NCBI RefSeq assembly: GCF_019795295.1
Contig: NZ_JAIMCG010000001.1
Span: 372,001 to 436,000, forward strand
Origin: Cupriavidus sp. AU9028
GTDB lineage: Bacteria > Pseudomonadota > Gammaproteobacteria > Burkholderiales > Burkholderiaceae
Direction: 5' to 3'
DNA: 64,000 bases
This document shows, piece by piece, positions 10,080 through 18,757 of the stretch. The notes under the pieces are model-generated. The model searched no databases and had not been told where the DNA came from. It saw only the letters and a list, made by a program, of their open reading frames with translations. The translations under genes and the position numbers were made by a program. The number at the start of each line of letters is the position of its first letter. Within the stretch, counting starts at the first letter, position 1.

Positions 10080-11486
10080 TTATTCGGTGCCGTGCGAATT
10101 GGCGGCGGCGTTGCGGAACGCATGCTCGCTGGACTGCATGCCGTTGTAGAACAGGTTCAGCAGCACCGCGACCACGGTGCCCAGCACGATGCCGCTGTGC
10201 GTCAGCGCGTGGGTCCACGACGGCAGGTGCTGGAAGAAGGTCGGGGCCAGCGTCGGGATCATGCCGAAGCCGATCGAGATCGCGACGATAAAGAGGTTGT
10301 GGCGGCTGTTGCTGAAGTCGCAGGTGCCAAGGATGCGGATGCCGGTCGCCGCGACCATGCCGAACATCACGATGCCGGCGCCGCCGAGCACGAACTGCGG
10401 CACCGAGGCCACCACGTGCGCCATCTTCGGGAACAGGCCGAAGGCGACCAGGATCAGGCCGCCCGCCGCGGCGACATAGCGCGAGCGCACGCCGGTGACC
10501 GTCACCAGGCCCACGTTCTGCGAGAACGAGGTGTAGGGGAAGGTGTTGAAGATGCCCCCGATCATGGTGCCCAGGCCGTCGGCGCGCAGGCCGCGCGTCA
10601 GGTCCGCGTTGCCGATGCGCTTGCCGGTGATGTCGGCCAGCGCCAGGAACATGCCGGTGGATTCGACCAGCGTGATCACCATCACGATGCACATCGACAC
10701 GATGGCCGACAGGTGGAAGGTCGGCATGCCGAAATGCAGTGGCGTGATGACGGCCACCATGCTGGCTTCCTCGACGCCGTCGAAGGACACCTTGCCGAAG
10801 GCCATCGCGACCAGCGTGCCGGCGATGATGCCCAGCAGCACCGCGCAGTTCGACAGCAGCCCGCGGCCGTACTTCGTCAGCAGCAGGATGATGACCAGCA
10901 CCAGCGCCGCGATGCCGAGGTTGGCGGGATCGCCATAGGCGAGGTTGGGCACTTCGCGGGCCACGCCATCGACCACCGTGCGCGTGGTCGGTTGCCCGCC
11001 CGCGGCCCAGTTGATGCCGACCCGCATCAGCGACACGCCGATCAGCGTGATCACGGTGCCGGTGACAACCGGCGGGAACAGTCCGAGCAGGCGCCCCATC
11101 ATCGGCGCGATCAGGATGCCGAAGAGACCGGAGGCGATCACCGCGCCATAGATGCCGAGCAGGCCGATGCTCGGGTCGGTGCCGATGGCGATCATCGGCG
11201 CCACCGATGCGAAGGTGACGCCCATCATCACCGGCAGGCGGATGCCGAACTTCCACACGCCGATGGCCTGGATCAGCGTGGCGATGCCGGCGGCGAACAG
11301 ATCGGCGTTGATCAGGAAGGCGAGCTGATCCTTGGGCAGCTTCAGCGCGCCGCCAACGATCAGCGGCACCGCGACCGTGCCGGCATACATCACCAGCACG
11401 TGTTGCAGGCCGAGGGCCAGCAGGCGGCCCGAGGGCAGCCGTTCATTGGTCGAATCGGCCGCGGCAGTGGTGCTGGCGCTCGTCAT
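10080..11486 (-). CDS. NCS2 family purine permease (urate/xanthine type)
   Basis: A 468-residue inner-membrane nucleobase:cation symporter-2. About a dozen hydrophobic segments begin after residue 20 (LALGLQHVLVMYAGTVAVPLIVGGALKLP, a hallmark opening). The family signature region around FNTFPYTSFSQNVGLVTVTGVRSRYV is intact. The protein should take up a purine base with protons. Its place in a urate-degradation operon argues for urate or xanthine, but residues deciding between them were not assessed. Start: ATG at 11486. The GntR-type regulator gene lies 86 bases upstream on the same strand. Confidence 0.92.
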   Translation of the reverse strand: MTSASTTAAADSTNERLPSGRLLALGLQHVLVMYAGTVAVPLIVGGALKLPKDQLAFLINADLFAAGIATLIQAIGVWKFGIRLPVMMGVTFASVAPMIAIGTDPSIGLLGIYGAVIASGLFGILIAPMMGRLLGLFPPVVTGTVITLIGVSLMRVGINWAAGGQPTTRTVVDGVAREVPNLAYGDPANLGIAALVLVIILLLTKYGRGLLSNCAVLLGIIAGTLVAMAFGKVSFDGVEEASMVAVITPLHFGMPTFHLSAIVSMCIVMVITLVESTGMFLALADITGKRIGNADLTRGLRADGLGTMIGGIFNTFPYTSFSQNVGLVTVTGVRSRYVAAAGGLILVAFGLFPKMAHVVASVPQFVLGGAGIVMFGMVAATGIRILGTCDFSNSRHNLFIVAISIGFGMIPTLAPTFFQHLPSWTHALTHSGIVLGTVVAVLLNLFYNGMQSSEHAFRNAAANSHGTE

Positions 11487-11572
11487 GGGTGTCGTCTCCT
11501 GTGGTCGTTATCGTTGCTCGATGGCAGCGCATCCATCGTGTCGTACTACCCCGGGGCATCGCGCCGGTCGCA

Positions 11573-12313
11573 TCAAGACTGCTTTCCCAGCACGCTGCGC
11601 AGGTCGAAGTTGCCCGGCTCGTCCGGCTGCACACGATCGGCGCAGGCGCCGAGGTGGTGCGCCATGCGCGATTGCGCAAGCGCGGCGTCGCCGCGCTCCA
11701 GCGCGTCGAGAATGGCTTCGTGCTCGTCGAAGGAGCAGGCGTTGTTGCCCGGCGCTTCGACGCTGGCAATCATCAGGGTGGTGCGCGACACCAGCCGGCG
11801 CATCATGGTGACGAGCAGCGCGTTGCCCGACAGTTCGGCCAGCGCGGTATGGAATTCGGCGGAGAGGCGAATCCAGCGCGGGCGTTCGTTGTCCAGGAAC
11901 GCCTGCCGTTCGCGCCCGACCATCGCGCGCACAGGCGCGATCACGGCGCCGACGTCGCGCCGTGCGGCGAGCTTTTCCAGGACCGCGCGCTCCAGCATCT
12001 GGCGCAGCTCGAACATGTCGTGCGCTTCGTCGGTGGAAGGGCTGGCGATGAAGGCGCCTCGGTTAGGCTGCAGATCGACAAGGCCATCGGCGGCCAGCCT
12101 TGCCAGTACCTTGCGTACGGTATGCCGGGCGGTGGCATAGATATCGCAAAGCGAATGCTCGGTCAGCTTGGTACGCGGCGGCAGCCGGTGCTCCATGATG
12201 GCGTCGTAGATCTCGTGGTACATCCGATCTTCGACGCTGCCGCGGCGCACGGGCGCCTCGGCGCTGGCGGCCTCGGCTTCGTTGGTGGCGATCAGCTTCA
12301 GTGACTTGGGCAT
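11573..12313 (-). CDS. GntR-family (FCD/FadR subfamily) regulator of the urate block
   Basis: A 246-residue transcription factor. Residues about 28-92 form the winged helix-turn-helix (EDRMYHEIYDAIMEHRLPPRTKLTE, then TARHTVRKVLARLAADGLV); residues about 96-230 are an all-helical FCD effector domain (DMFELRQMLERAVLEKL). I start it at the ATG at 12313; a TTG at 12346 in the same frame lies inside the operator and is unlikely. It is the first gene of the leftward operon and divergent from uraH-puuD, with two palindromic sites in the gap, so it probably controls both directions and itself. The ligand may be urate or a downstream ureide, an inference from context only. Confidence 0.88.
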   Translation of the reverse strand: MPKSLKLIATNEAEAASAEAPVRRGSVEDRMYHEIYDAIMEHRLPPRTKLTEHSLCDIYATARHTVRKVLARLAADGLVDLQPNRGAFIASPSTDEAHDMFELRQMLERAVLEKLAARRDVGAVIAPVRAMVGRERQAFLDNERPRWIRLSAEFHTALAELSGNALLVTMMRRLVSRTTLMIASVEAPGNNACSFDEHEAILDALERGDAALAQSRMAHHLGACADRVQPDEPGNFDLRSVLGKQS

Positions 12314-12336
12314 CGGCGCGGTCCCGGGGACCAAAA

Positions 12337-12378
12337 TTGTTGACAATTATTCGGGTCGCGATTCAATATTGTCAACAA
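12337..12378. promoter_or_regulatory. Twin GntR-type operators between gntR and uraH
   Basis: Two copies of the pattern TTGTNNACAA are present: TTGTTGACAA at 12337-12346 and TTGTCAACAA at 12369-12378. They are mirror images (11-bp perfect inverted repeat) with starts 32 bp apart, about three helical turns. A leftward promoter overlaps both: TTGACA (minus strand of 12370-12375), 18-base spacer, AATAAT (12346-12351). A rightward TTGACA lies at 12340-12345. A regulator bound here would block both directions. Confidence 0.75.
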
Positions 12379-12570
12379 AACCAGCGACTGGTTTTTGGCA
12401 CCTGCGGGTATTCCCGCAGTGGCCCACTGAACTGGTGCACACCCCCCACGTCATGCACCAGTTCTGCGCCGGGATGCGTCAATTTGGCGTACCGAGCGGG
12501 CACCGCGCAGATGCCGCGGTGCTGGTGAAGGCAGCGGCGCCTCTTCCATTCATCTTCCAGGACGAAAGCC

Positions 12571-12924
12571 ATGGGACGCCTGACTACCCACGTTCTCGAT
12601 ACCGCCGCCGGCATTCCCGGACAAGGCATGTCGATCACCCTTTCCCGTATTGTCGACAACCGGCGCGACACGCTGGCCACCGTCAGGACCAATGACGACG
12701 GCCGCTGCGACCGCCCGCTGCTCGAAGGCGATGCCTTGCAGCCCGGGGTCTACGAACTCGACTTCGCCGCGGGCGACTACTTCCGCTCGCGCGGCATCGA
12801 GTTGCCGCAGCCGGCGTTTCTCGACGTGGTGACACTGCGCTTCGGCATCGCCGATGCCAGCGCGCACTATCACGTGCCGCTGCTGGTCTCGCCGTGGTCG
12901 TACTCGACCTACCGCGGCAGCTGA
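12571..12924 (+). CDS. uraH: 5-hydroxyisourate hydrolase
   Basis: A 117-residue transthyretin-like enzyme that hydrolyses 5-hydroxyisourate, the product of urate oxidation, to OHCU. Expected residues are in place: His7 in LTTHVLD, Arg45 in the NDDGRCD segment, the HYHVPLLVSPWSYSTYRGS C-terminus with its YRGS tetrapeptide. It starts at the ATG at 12571 after an AGGA ribosome site. puuD follows after 39 bases, so they are one operon for the first two steps from urate. The reading frame itself contains another TTGTNNACAA palindrome (12650-12659). Length is normal. Confidence 0.96.
   Translation: MGRLTTHVLDTAAGIPGQGMSITLSRIVDNRRDTLATVRTNDDGRCDRPLLEGDALQPGVYELDFAAGDYFRSRGIELPQPAFLDVVTLRFGIADASAHYHVPLLVSPWSYSTYRGS
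12650..12659. promoter_or_regulatory. Third TTGTNNACAA palindrome, inside uraH
   Basis: TTGTCGACAA is a perfect 10-bp palindrome that matches the two operators in the intergenic region. It lies about 80 bases into the uraH coding region, some 300 bp from the others, which would allow looping or roadblock. It may be chance. Confidence 0.4.
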
Positions 12925-12963
12925 GCCCGCCATCCACGCACCTGAATTCCGGAGACACTCGCG

Positions 12964-14178
12964 ATGGAAGGCTACATCCTCGATTGGGCCAATCTGCTGC
13001 TGCGCTGGGCGCACGTCATCACGGCGATCGCCTGGATCGGCTCGTCGTTCTACTTCGTCTGGCTGGACAACAGCCTGGAAAAGCCGGTCGATCCGCAACT
13101 GCTGGAGAAGGGCGTCGGCGGCGAGCTATGGGCCGTGCACGGCGGCGGCTTCTACAACCCGCAGAAATACCTCGGTGCGCCGAGGACATTGCCCTCGAAC
13201 CTGCACTGGTTCTATTGGGAGTCGTATTCCACCTGGATGACCGGCTTCGGCCTGCTGGTGGTGCTGTACCTGTTCAACGCCAGCACCTTCCTGATCGACC
13301 GCAACGTCTACGACATGTCGCCGGGCGCGGCGGTGGGTCTGGCGATCGCCTATCTGCTGGTGGGGTGGGTGGTCTATGACGGCATCTGCCGGCTGTTCGG
13401 CAAGAACGACAAGCTGGTCGGCGTGCTGGTCGCGCTGTACGTGGTGCTGGCCGCGTATGTCGCGTGCAACGTGTTCTCCGGCCGCGCGGCGTTCCTGCTG
13501 ACCGGCGCGATGCTGGCCACCATCATGAGCGCCAACGTGCTGGTGTGGATCATCCCGGGGCAGCGCAAGATGGTCGCGGCGATGCGCGAGGGCAAGCCGG
13601 TTGATCCGATCCATGGCAAGAACGGCAAGCAGCGCAGCGTGCATAACACCTATTTCACGCTGCCCGTGCTGTTCGCCATGCTGTCCAACCACTACAGCAT
13701 GACCTACGCCCACAAGCACAACTGGCTGGTGCTGGTGCTGATCATGCTGGCGGGCGTGCTGATCCGGCAGTTCTTCATCCTCAAGCACAAGGGCCGCATC
13801 AATATTGCGTGGCCGGCGGCAGGGGTGGCGGCGCTTGGCGCGGTCGCCGTGATGGTCGCGCCGCAGCCGCGCACGCCGGTCGCCGCGCAACCGGGCGGTG
13901 CCGCCGCCGCGGCGTCGACGGTCAGCTTCGCCAAGGTGCAGCAGATCATGAACGAGCGCTGCGTGCAGTGCCACGCCGAGGCGCCGAAGATGATGCCGAC
14001 CGCCGCCAAGGGCATCCGGCTCGATACGCCGGAAGAGATCAAGGCCCATGCGCAGCTGATCTATCAGCAGGCGGTGCAGCAGAAGGTCATGCCACTGGGC
14101 AACGTCACGCAGATCACCGACGAGGAGCGGGCGCTGCTGGGCCAGTGGTTCGAGGCGGGAGCGGCGACGGCGAACTGA
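12964..14178 (+). CDS. puuD: Membrane-bound urate hydroxylase with C-terminal cytochrome c
   Basis: A 404-residue PuuD-type urate oxidase that turns urate into 5-hydroxyisourate using the respiratory chain rather than free oxygen. Residues about 1-295 are several membrane helices beginning MEGYILDWANLLLRWAHVITAIAWIG, with a conserved YWESYSTWMTG segment. The C-terminal domain (about 310-404) is a c-type cytochrome with the haem site CVQCH at 333-337 and the late KVMPLGNVTQIT methionine-ligand region. This fusion is the classic form of the enzyme in proteobacteria. It follows uraH by 39 bases and ends at a good terminator. Haem attachment implies that the C-terminal domain faces the periplasm. 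Confidence 0.95.
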   Translation: MEGYILDWANLLLRWAHVITAIAWIGSSFYFVWLDNSLEKPVDPQLLEKGVGGELWAVHGGGFYNPQKYLGAPRTLPSNLHWFYWESYSTWMTGFGLLVVLYLFNASTFLIDRNVYDMSPGAAVGLAIAYLLVGWVVYDGICRLFGKNDKLVGVLVALYVVLAAYVACNVFSGRAAFLLTGAMLATIMSANVLVWIIPGQRKMVAAMREGKPVDPIHGKNGKQRSVHNTYFTLPVLFAMLSNHYSMTYAHKHNWLVLVLIMLAGVLIRQFFILKHKGRINIAWPAAGVAALGAVAVMVAPQPRTPVAAQPGGAAAAASTVSFAKVQQIMNERCVQCHAEAPKMMPTAAKGIRLDTPEEIKAHAQLIYQQAVQQKVMPLGNVTQITDEERALLGQWFEAGAATAN

Positions 14179-14199
14179 ACGCCGCCGTCCGAGGCAAGG

Positions 14200-14237
14200 A
14201 AGGGCATGTCCCCGGCGAACACCGGGCATGCCCTTTT
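14200..14237 (+). terminator. Terminator of uraH-puuD
   Basis: AAGGGCATG (14200-14208) pairs with CATGCCCTT (14227-14235), with an inner CCCGG/CCGGG pairing, and runs into a T5 tract. It lies 21 bases after puuD and just before the convergent Mn exporter gene. Confidence 0.9.
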
Positions 14238-14245
14238 TCCATGGC

Positions 14246-14818
14246 TTAGCCGATCCCGGCCAGCGCCAGCACGCCGAGCACGACGAAGACGGCGGCGGCA
14301 ATCCGGTGCACCAGCTTGATCGGCAGCCGATGCGCGAAGCGCTCGCCCAGCAGCACCGCGGGGACATTGGCCAGCATCATGCCCAGCGTGGTGCCGATCA
14401 CCACCCACAGCACGTCGGTGCTGAAGCGCGCGGCCAGCGCCACGGTGGCGATCTGCGTCTTGTCGCCCATCTCGGCGAAGAAGAAGGCGGCGATGGTGGT
14501 CAGCAGCACGCCCCAGGCGCCCTTGGCGGCTTTGGGCTGCTCGGCGTCGTCGAGCTTGTCGGGGATCAGCATCCAGGCGCCCATGGCGATGAAGCCCAGG
14601 CCAAGGATCCAGCGCAGCAGGCCCTGGCCCACCACTTCCGTGATCCAGCCGCCGACCGCGCCGGCAAAGCCATGGTTGACCAGGGTGGCGATCAGGATGC
14701 CGGCGATGATGGGTAGCGGCTTGCGATAGCGTGCGGCGAGCAGCAGCGAGAGCAGCTGGGTCTTGTCGCCCATTTCGGCGAGCGCGACGATTCCGGTGGA
14801 GACGAGCAGGGATTCCAT
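14246..14818 (-). CDS. mneA: UPF0016/GDT1-family manganese exporter
   Basis: A 190-residue inner-membrane protein made of two homologous halves, each with the family's signature E-M-G-D-K-T: near residue 15 in the first half and near 112 in the second (FFFAEMGDKTQIATVALAARF). Six hydrophobic segments are seen. Bacterial members export Mn(II), and the riboswitch just upstream supports this. The ATG at 14818 begins MESLLVSTGIVALAEMGDKTQLL; the open frame to 14971 upstream is riboswitch RNA, not protein. It is alone, convergent with puuD. Confidence 0.92.
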   Translation of the reverse strand: MESLLVSTGIVALAEMGDKTQLLSLLLAARYRKPLPIIAGILIATLVNHGFAGAVGGWITEVVGQGLLRWILGLGFIAMGAWMLIPDKLDDAEQPKAAKGAWGVLLTTIAAFFFAEMGDKTQIATVALAARFSTDVLWVVIGTTLGMMLANVPAVLLGERFAHRLPIKLVHRIAAAVFVVLGVLALAGIG

Positions 14819-14884
14819 TGTTGTGATGTACGGGCCGGACGCATCGCGAGATGCCAATGACGCGCGTCTCCCCCGGCCCTGCCG

Positions 14885-15048
14885 GAAGACGGCGTCATCG
14901 GTCTCGCCAGGCCAGGGAACGGCATTGCGCTCGTTCCGGAAGCTGCGCGCGCCATAACCGCGAACGGTCAAGTCTGTTGACGCGCGCCCCTGTCGCGACT
15001 CCGGCCAGCTGAAGCTGGTGGGCGGGCAGGGCGGCTACTCCCCAATGG
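14885..15048 (-). promoter_or_regulatory. yybP-ykoY manganese riboswitch upstream of the Mn exporter
   Basis: Read on the minus strand, the leader carries the conserved family elements in order: GGGGAGTAGCC (15043-15033) near the 5' end, CAACAGACTTG (14979-14969) in the middle and GACCGATGACGCC (14903-14891) at the 3' closing side. These match the known Mn-sensing leaders of mntP and alx. The aptamer spans about 150 bases and lies between a TATAAT promoter and the exporter ATG about 75 bases further on. High Mn should switch the exporter on. Confidence 0.88.
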
Positions 15049-15056
15049 GAGCCGCG

Positions 15057-15085
15057 ATTATAGCGGCGCGGTACCGGCACGTCCA
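15057..15085 (-). promoter_or_regulatory. Sigma-70 promoter of the Mn riboswitch transcript
   Basis: On the minus strand, TGGACG (15085-15080), a 17-base spacer and a perfect TATAAT (15062-15057). The predicted start, near 15050, is just before the riboswitch. Confidence 0.75.
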
Positions 15086-15108
15086 GCCCGCGCCGCTGCG
15101 GCCGGCGG

Positions 15109-17325
15109 CTAGCTGGTCGTCACCACCCGGACCGGCCCGCGGCGCTCCAGTACGTCGACCACGACATGGCGGCCGGAGCGGCGCAGTGCCACGTCGGCGC
15201 TGCCGCCGTCGATGGCGAGGTTGCGCAGCACCACCTCGTCGAGGAAGGCGGGCAGGGCGGGGCCGGCAAAGGTGATCTGCGTCTGTCCGGGATCGAAGCC
15301 GAGCCCGAGACAGGACTGCAGCATGAACAGGGGCGCTGCGGCGGCCCATGCCTGCGGTGCGCACGCAACCGGGTAGAAGGTCGGGCCCTGGGTGTGCTGA
15401 CGGGCAAAACCGCAGAACAGCTCGGGCAGCCGCCGCAGGTCGATGTAGGTGGAGGCGGCGAACAGACCCTCGAAGATCCTTGCCGCTTCGCGGTGGTAGC
15501 CGTAGCGGGCGAGTCCCGCTGCGATCAACGCGTTGTCATGCGGCCAGACCGAGCCGTTGTGGTAGCTCATCGGGTTGTAGCGCGCTTCGGTCGATGCGAT
15601 GGTGCGCACGCCCCAACCGCAGAACGACGGCGCCGACATCAGCGTGCGCACCACGGCTTCGGCCCGCTCGGGATAGGCGATGCCGGTCAACAGCGCGTGG
15701 CCGGCATTGGAGCTGCGCACCCGGCAGGGGCGCTTGTCGCCGTCCAGCGCCAGCACGTAGGTGCCCAGCTGCGGATCGAAGAAGCGCGCGTCGAATTCGC
15801 GCCGCAGGGCCTCGGCGCGCTCGGCCCATTGTTGCGCGCGTTGCAGCTCGCCTTGCCGGCGGGCCATTTCCGCGGCGGCCTCCCAGGCGCCATAGACGTA
15901 GGCCTGCACTTCGGCCAGCGCGATCGGGCCGCGCGCGAGCGCGCCGTCGGCATGGAACACCGAGTCGTGGCTGTCCTTCCAGCCCTGGTTGGCCAACCCC
16001 TCGGCGGTGCGCCTGCCGTACTCGACGAAGCCGTCGCCGTCGCGGTCGCCATGCTCTTCGATCCAGCGCAGCGCCGCCTCGATATGCGGCCACAGCTCGC
16101 GGATGGTCGCGAGGTCGCCGGTGCGGCGCAGGTAGGCACCGGCCAGCATGACAAACAGCGGGGTGGAGTCGATGCTGCCGTAGTAGCGGCGAAAGGGCAC
16201 TTCGCCGAGCTCGGCCATCTCCCCATGGCGCACCTCATGCAGGATCTTGCCCGGCTCGGCATCGGCCCGTGGATCGGACTCGCTGGCCTGATTGGCAGCC
16301 AGGTGGCGCAAGACCCCGCGCGCAATGGCCGGGTCCAGCCAGAGCGTTTCGAGCGCGGTGATCAGCGCGTCCCGGCCGAACACGGTGCTGAACCACGGCA
16401 CGCCCGCGTAGGGATAGGGCCCCTGCGCGGTATCGGTGATCAGCATGTACAGGTCGGACACACAGCGGCGGATCGACTCGTTGAAGATGTCGTTGGACGT
16501 GCTGACCGCTGCCGCGCGCGAGGAGGAAGCGCGCAACGCGCGCCGGGCCTCCCGCATCGCGTTGAAGAAGGCGCGCCGCGAGGCCGGTTCCGCGCTTGCC
16601 TCGGCACAACGGATCTCGATGAACAGCATGCGCGCTTCCCCCGGCTGCAGGGTCAGATCGAAACGCGCGCTGTCGCCGCGCAGCACCGTGGGCGCGGGGT
16701 CGAAGGCGATCCGCGTGTGGCGCCGCCGCCGATCGAGCCCGGTATAGGCCAGCAGCACGGAATCGGCCCCGACCTCGGGCGCATGGGCCTCCCCTCGCCG
16801 TTGCCGGCGGCTGCCGCGCACTTCGAACAGATCGGCGAAATCGGCCTGGAAGGCGAGCTCGATGGTGACGGATCGCGGGCCGTCGTCGTAGTTGCGCACC
16901 GCCAGCCGCTCGTGGCAGGTGCCGTTCCACAGGAAACGCGAGCGGCGCAGGTGGAGCAGGTCATGCCCGAGCTTGAGCTGCCCGCTGTCATCGAACAGGT
17001 CGGGATTGGTCAGGTCGCAGGTCAGTGTCGCGTTGTCGTCGCGCAGTGTCGAGGACAGCAGCAGCGGGCGCGCGCCGTCGACGGTCAGGTACAGGTGCGA
17101 CAGGTGGCGGGTATCCCGGTGAAAGATGCCTTCCGGACTGCCGGGGCCGCTCAGCGCGTCGCCGTTGTGGTCGAACACGGCGAAGGTATCGCCGTGCTTG
17201 AGCGTGCGCGGACGGCGCTCCTGCAGGGAGGCCGCCGCCGGGATGAAGAACTGGGCAAGCTGCGCGGCCCCGGCATCGGCCGGCACCCGCGCCTGCGCCA
17301 TGGCGTCGGTGTGGACAGTGGACAT
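15109..17325 (-). CDS. Amylo-alpha-1,6-glucosidase-like (glycogen debranching N-terminal domain) protein
   Basis: A 738-residue protein. Residues about 35-230 match the bacterial glycogen-debranching N-terminal domain (HGDTFAVFDHNGDALSGPGSPEGIFHRDTRHLSHLYL). The rest is an (alpha/alpha)6 barrel typical of glucan hydrolases, with VPWFSTVFGRDALITALETLWLDP and the Asn/Trp-rich YNPMSYHNGSVWPHDNALIAAGLARYG. It probably acts on glycogen or a related glucan, but family members are poorly characterised and the exact substrate is not shown. Start: ATG at 17325, chosen because the homologous region starts soon after; no good ribosome site is visible. It ends a leftward set with a glycosyltransferase (35 bases) and a desaturase further upstream. 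Confidence 0.88.
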   Translation of the reverse strand: MSTVHTDAMAQARVPADAGAAQLAQFFIPAAASLQERRPRTLKHGDTFAVFDHNGDALSGPGSPEGIFHRDTRHLSHLYLTVDGARPLLLSSTLRDDNATLTCDLTNPDLFDDSGQLKLGHDLLHLRRSRFLWNGTCHERLAVRNYDDGPRSVTIELAFQADFADLFEVRGSRRQRRGEAHAPEVGADSVLLAYTGLDRRRRHTRIAFDPAPTVLRGDSARFDLTLQPGEARMLFIEIRCAEASAEPASRRAFFNAMREARRALRASSSRAAAVSTSNDIFNESIRRCVSDLYMLITDTAQGPYPYAGVPWFSTVFGRDALITALETLWLDPAIARGVLRHLAANQASESDPRADAEPGKILHEVRHGEMAELGEVPFRRYYGSIDSTPLFVMLAGAYLRRTGDLATIRELWPHIEAALRWIEEHGDRDGDGFVEYGRRTAEGLANQGWKDSHDSVFHADGALARGPIALAEVQAYVYGAWEAAAEMARRQGELQRAQQWAERAEALRREFDARFFDPQLGTYVLALDGDKRPCRVRSSNAGHALLTGIAYPERAEAVVRTLMSAPSFCGWGVRTIASTEARYNPMSYHNGSVWPHDNALIAAGLARYGYHREAARIFEGLFAASTYIDLRRLPELFCGFARQHTQGPTFYPVACAPQAWAAAAPLFMLQSCLGLGFDPGQTQITFAGPALPAFLDEVVLRNLAIDGGSADVALRRSGRHVVVDVLERRGPVRVVTTS

Positions 17326-17360
17326 GCGGGTCTTTGTCGTTGGTACTCGGTACGCGGAAC

Positions 17361-18458
17361 TCAGGCCGCCACCTCCATGCGCAACGCGTTGGCGGGCAAT
17401 GCGGACGGCGGCATCGCGCCCTCGCGCCGCTCGCCCGCCAGCCGGCGATAGATGTCGACGTATTCGCGGGCCATGCGTTCGACCGTGAAGCGGGCTTCGA
17501 AGGTGGCACGAATCTTCGACCGGTCGAGCCCCGCGATTTGTTCCACCGCGGCGACTGCCTCGTCGACACTGCCAACGATGCGCCCCGTCACGCCCTCGTC
17601 GATGACCTCGGGCACCGAGCCACAGCGGAAGGCGAGCACCGGCGTGCCGCATGCCATCGACTCGATCATCACCAGCCCGAAGGGTTCGGGCCAGTCGATC
17701 GGGAACAGCAGGGCCACCGCGTTGCCGAGAAATTCGGCCTTTTCGCGCTCGTTGATCTCGCCGACGAACTCGACGTTGCGGTGCCGGGCGACCAGCGGCG
17801 CAATGACTTCGTCCCAGTAGGCCTGGTCGGCCCGGTCGATCTTGGCCGCCATGCGCAGCGGCAGCCCCGCGCGGGCGGCGATCTCGATGGCCCGGTCGGG
17901 CCGCTTCTCCGGCGAGATCCGGCCGAGGAACGCCAGGTAGCCGCCGCGCGCCTGGGCGCTGAACGGCAGCAGGTCGCGCGGCAGGCCGTGATGCACCGTG
18001 CCGGCCCAGTTGACCGGCGGCATCGGCCGGCGCTGGTCGTCGGAGATCGATACGAGGGGGATTTCCGGGAACGTGCGGTAGAACGGCTGCAGGTCGGGCA
18101 GGTCCAGCCGCCCGTGCAGCGTGGTCACCGCCGGGGTTCCCAACTGGCGCACCAGCGGATAGTGCAGCACGTCGATATGAAAGTGCAGCACGTCGAAGCC
18201 CGCGGCCCGTCGCCGGACTTCGTCGAGCATGGCGACATGCCAGGGGATCGGGTCGCGTATCGCCGGGTTCAGGCGCAGGGCCACCTCGCTGCAGGGCACC
18301 AGCCGCGCGGCGGTGCGCGAATCGCCGCTGGCGAACAACGTGACCTCATGTCCCTGACGGACAAGCTCCTCGGTCAGATAGGAAACGATGCGCTCCGTGC
18401 CTCCATACAGTCTCGGCGGGCAGCACTCCGCGAGCGGGGCGATCTGGGCGATTCTCAT
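17361..18458 (-). CDS. Glycosyltransferase family 4 protein
   Basis: A 365-residue GT-B fold transferase. The N-terminal domain begins MRIAQIAPLAE and has the YGGTERIVSYLTEELVRQGHEVTLFASG segment; the C-terminal donor-sugar domain has FLGRISPEKRPDRAIEIA and the E-x7-E region (PEPFGLVMIESMACGTPVLAF). GAGGAG before the ATG at 18458 fixes the start. Coupling to the debranching-like enzyme 35 bases downstream suggests a glucan or storage polysaccharide role, but acceptor and donor cannot be read from sequence. This is one of two GT4 genes in the window; the other (37406) lies in a different context. Confidence 0.9.
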   Translation of the reverse strand: MRIAQIAPLAECCPPRLYGGTERIVSYLTEELVRQGHEVTLFASGDSRTAARLVPCSEVALRLNPAIRDPIPWHVAMLDEVRRRAAGFDVLHFHIDVLHYPLVRQLGTPAVTTLHGRLDLPDLQPFYRTFPEIPLVSISDDQRRPMPPVNWAGTVHHGLPRDLLPFSAQARGGYLAFLGRISPEKRPDRAIEIAARAGLPLRMAAKIDRADQAYWDEVIAPLVARHRNVEFVGEINEREKAEFLGNAVALLFPIDWPEPFGLVMIESMACGTPVLAFRCGSVPEVIDEGVTGRIVGSVDEAVAAVEQIAGLDRSKIRATFEARFTVERMAREYVDIYRRLAGERREGAMPPSALPANALRMEVAA

Positions 18459-18544
18459 CGGCAAATTCTCCTCGTTCGGATGAAGTGGAACGGCGAACGC
18501 CAGCGCCCGCCTCGCGAGGCGGGTCACGTTCGTCGATGGGGATG

Positions 18545-18757
18545 TCAGCGGGCCGACGCGCCTGAGCCGGGTGGGCGCGCACGTCGGCGCGAGGCGGGAC
18601 GGCGCGAAACCAGGGGAGCGGTGGCCGCTGGCCCGGGACGGCCGCGGCGGTCAAGGCCAGGCGCGCTGGCGCCGGCGTTGCGCAGTTGCCGAACCGTATG
18701 GTTGGCAGGGGATTGGGGAGGCACGACGACGCGGTCGTGCAGCGGGCGGAATTGCAT
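18545..18757 (-). CDS. Short reading frame beginning like GroES
   Basis: A 70-residue reading frame with a very good ribosome site (CAGGAGGACTTGC) before its ATG. Its first 12 residues, MQFRPLHDRVVV, are almost those of co-chaperonin GroES (consensus M-x-(I/L/F)-RPLHDRV-(V/I)-V). After that the match stops in all three frames: the rest is Pro/Arg/Ala-rich (PPQSPANHTVRQL, then NAGASAPG). It may be a GroES remnant whose body was replaced, a small protein translated from a GroES-derived start, or a leader for the glycosyltransferase 86 bases downstream. It sits 120 bases after the desaturase stop on the same strand. Whether it is translated is uncertain. Confidence 0.4.
   Translation of the reverse strand: MQFRPLHDRVVVPPQSPANHTVRQLRNAGASAPGLDRRGRPGPAATAPLVSRRPASRRRARPPGSGASAR

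Noticed and set aside
12314-12346. TTG start for the GntR regulator
   Set aside because: It lies within the operator and -10 region; the ATG at 12313 is at the expected place.
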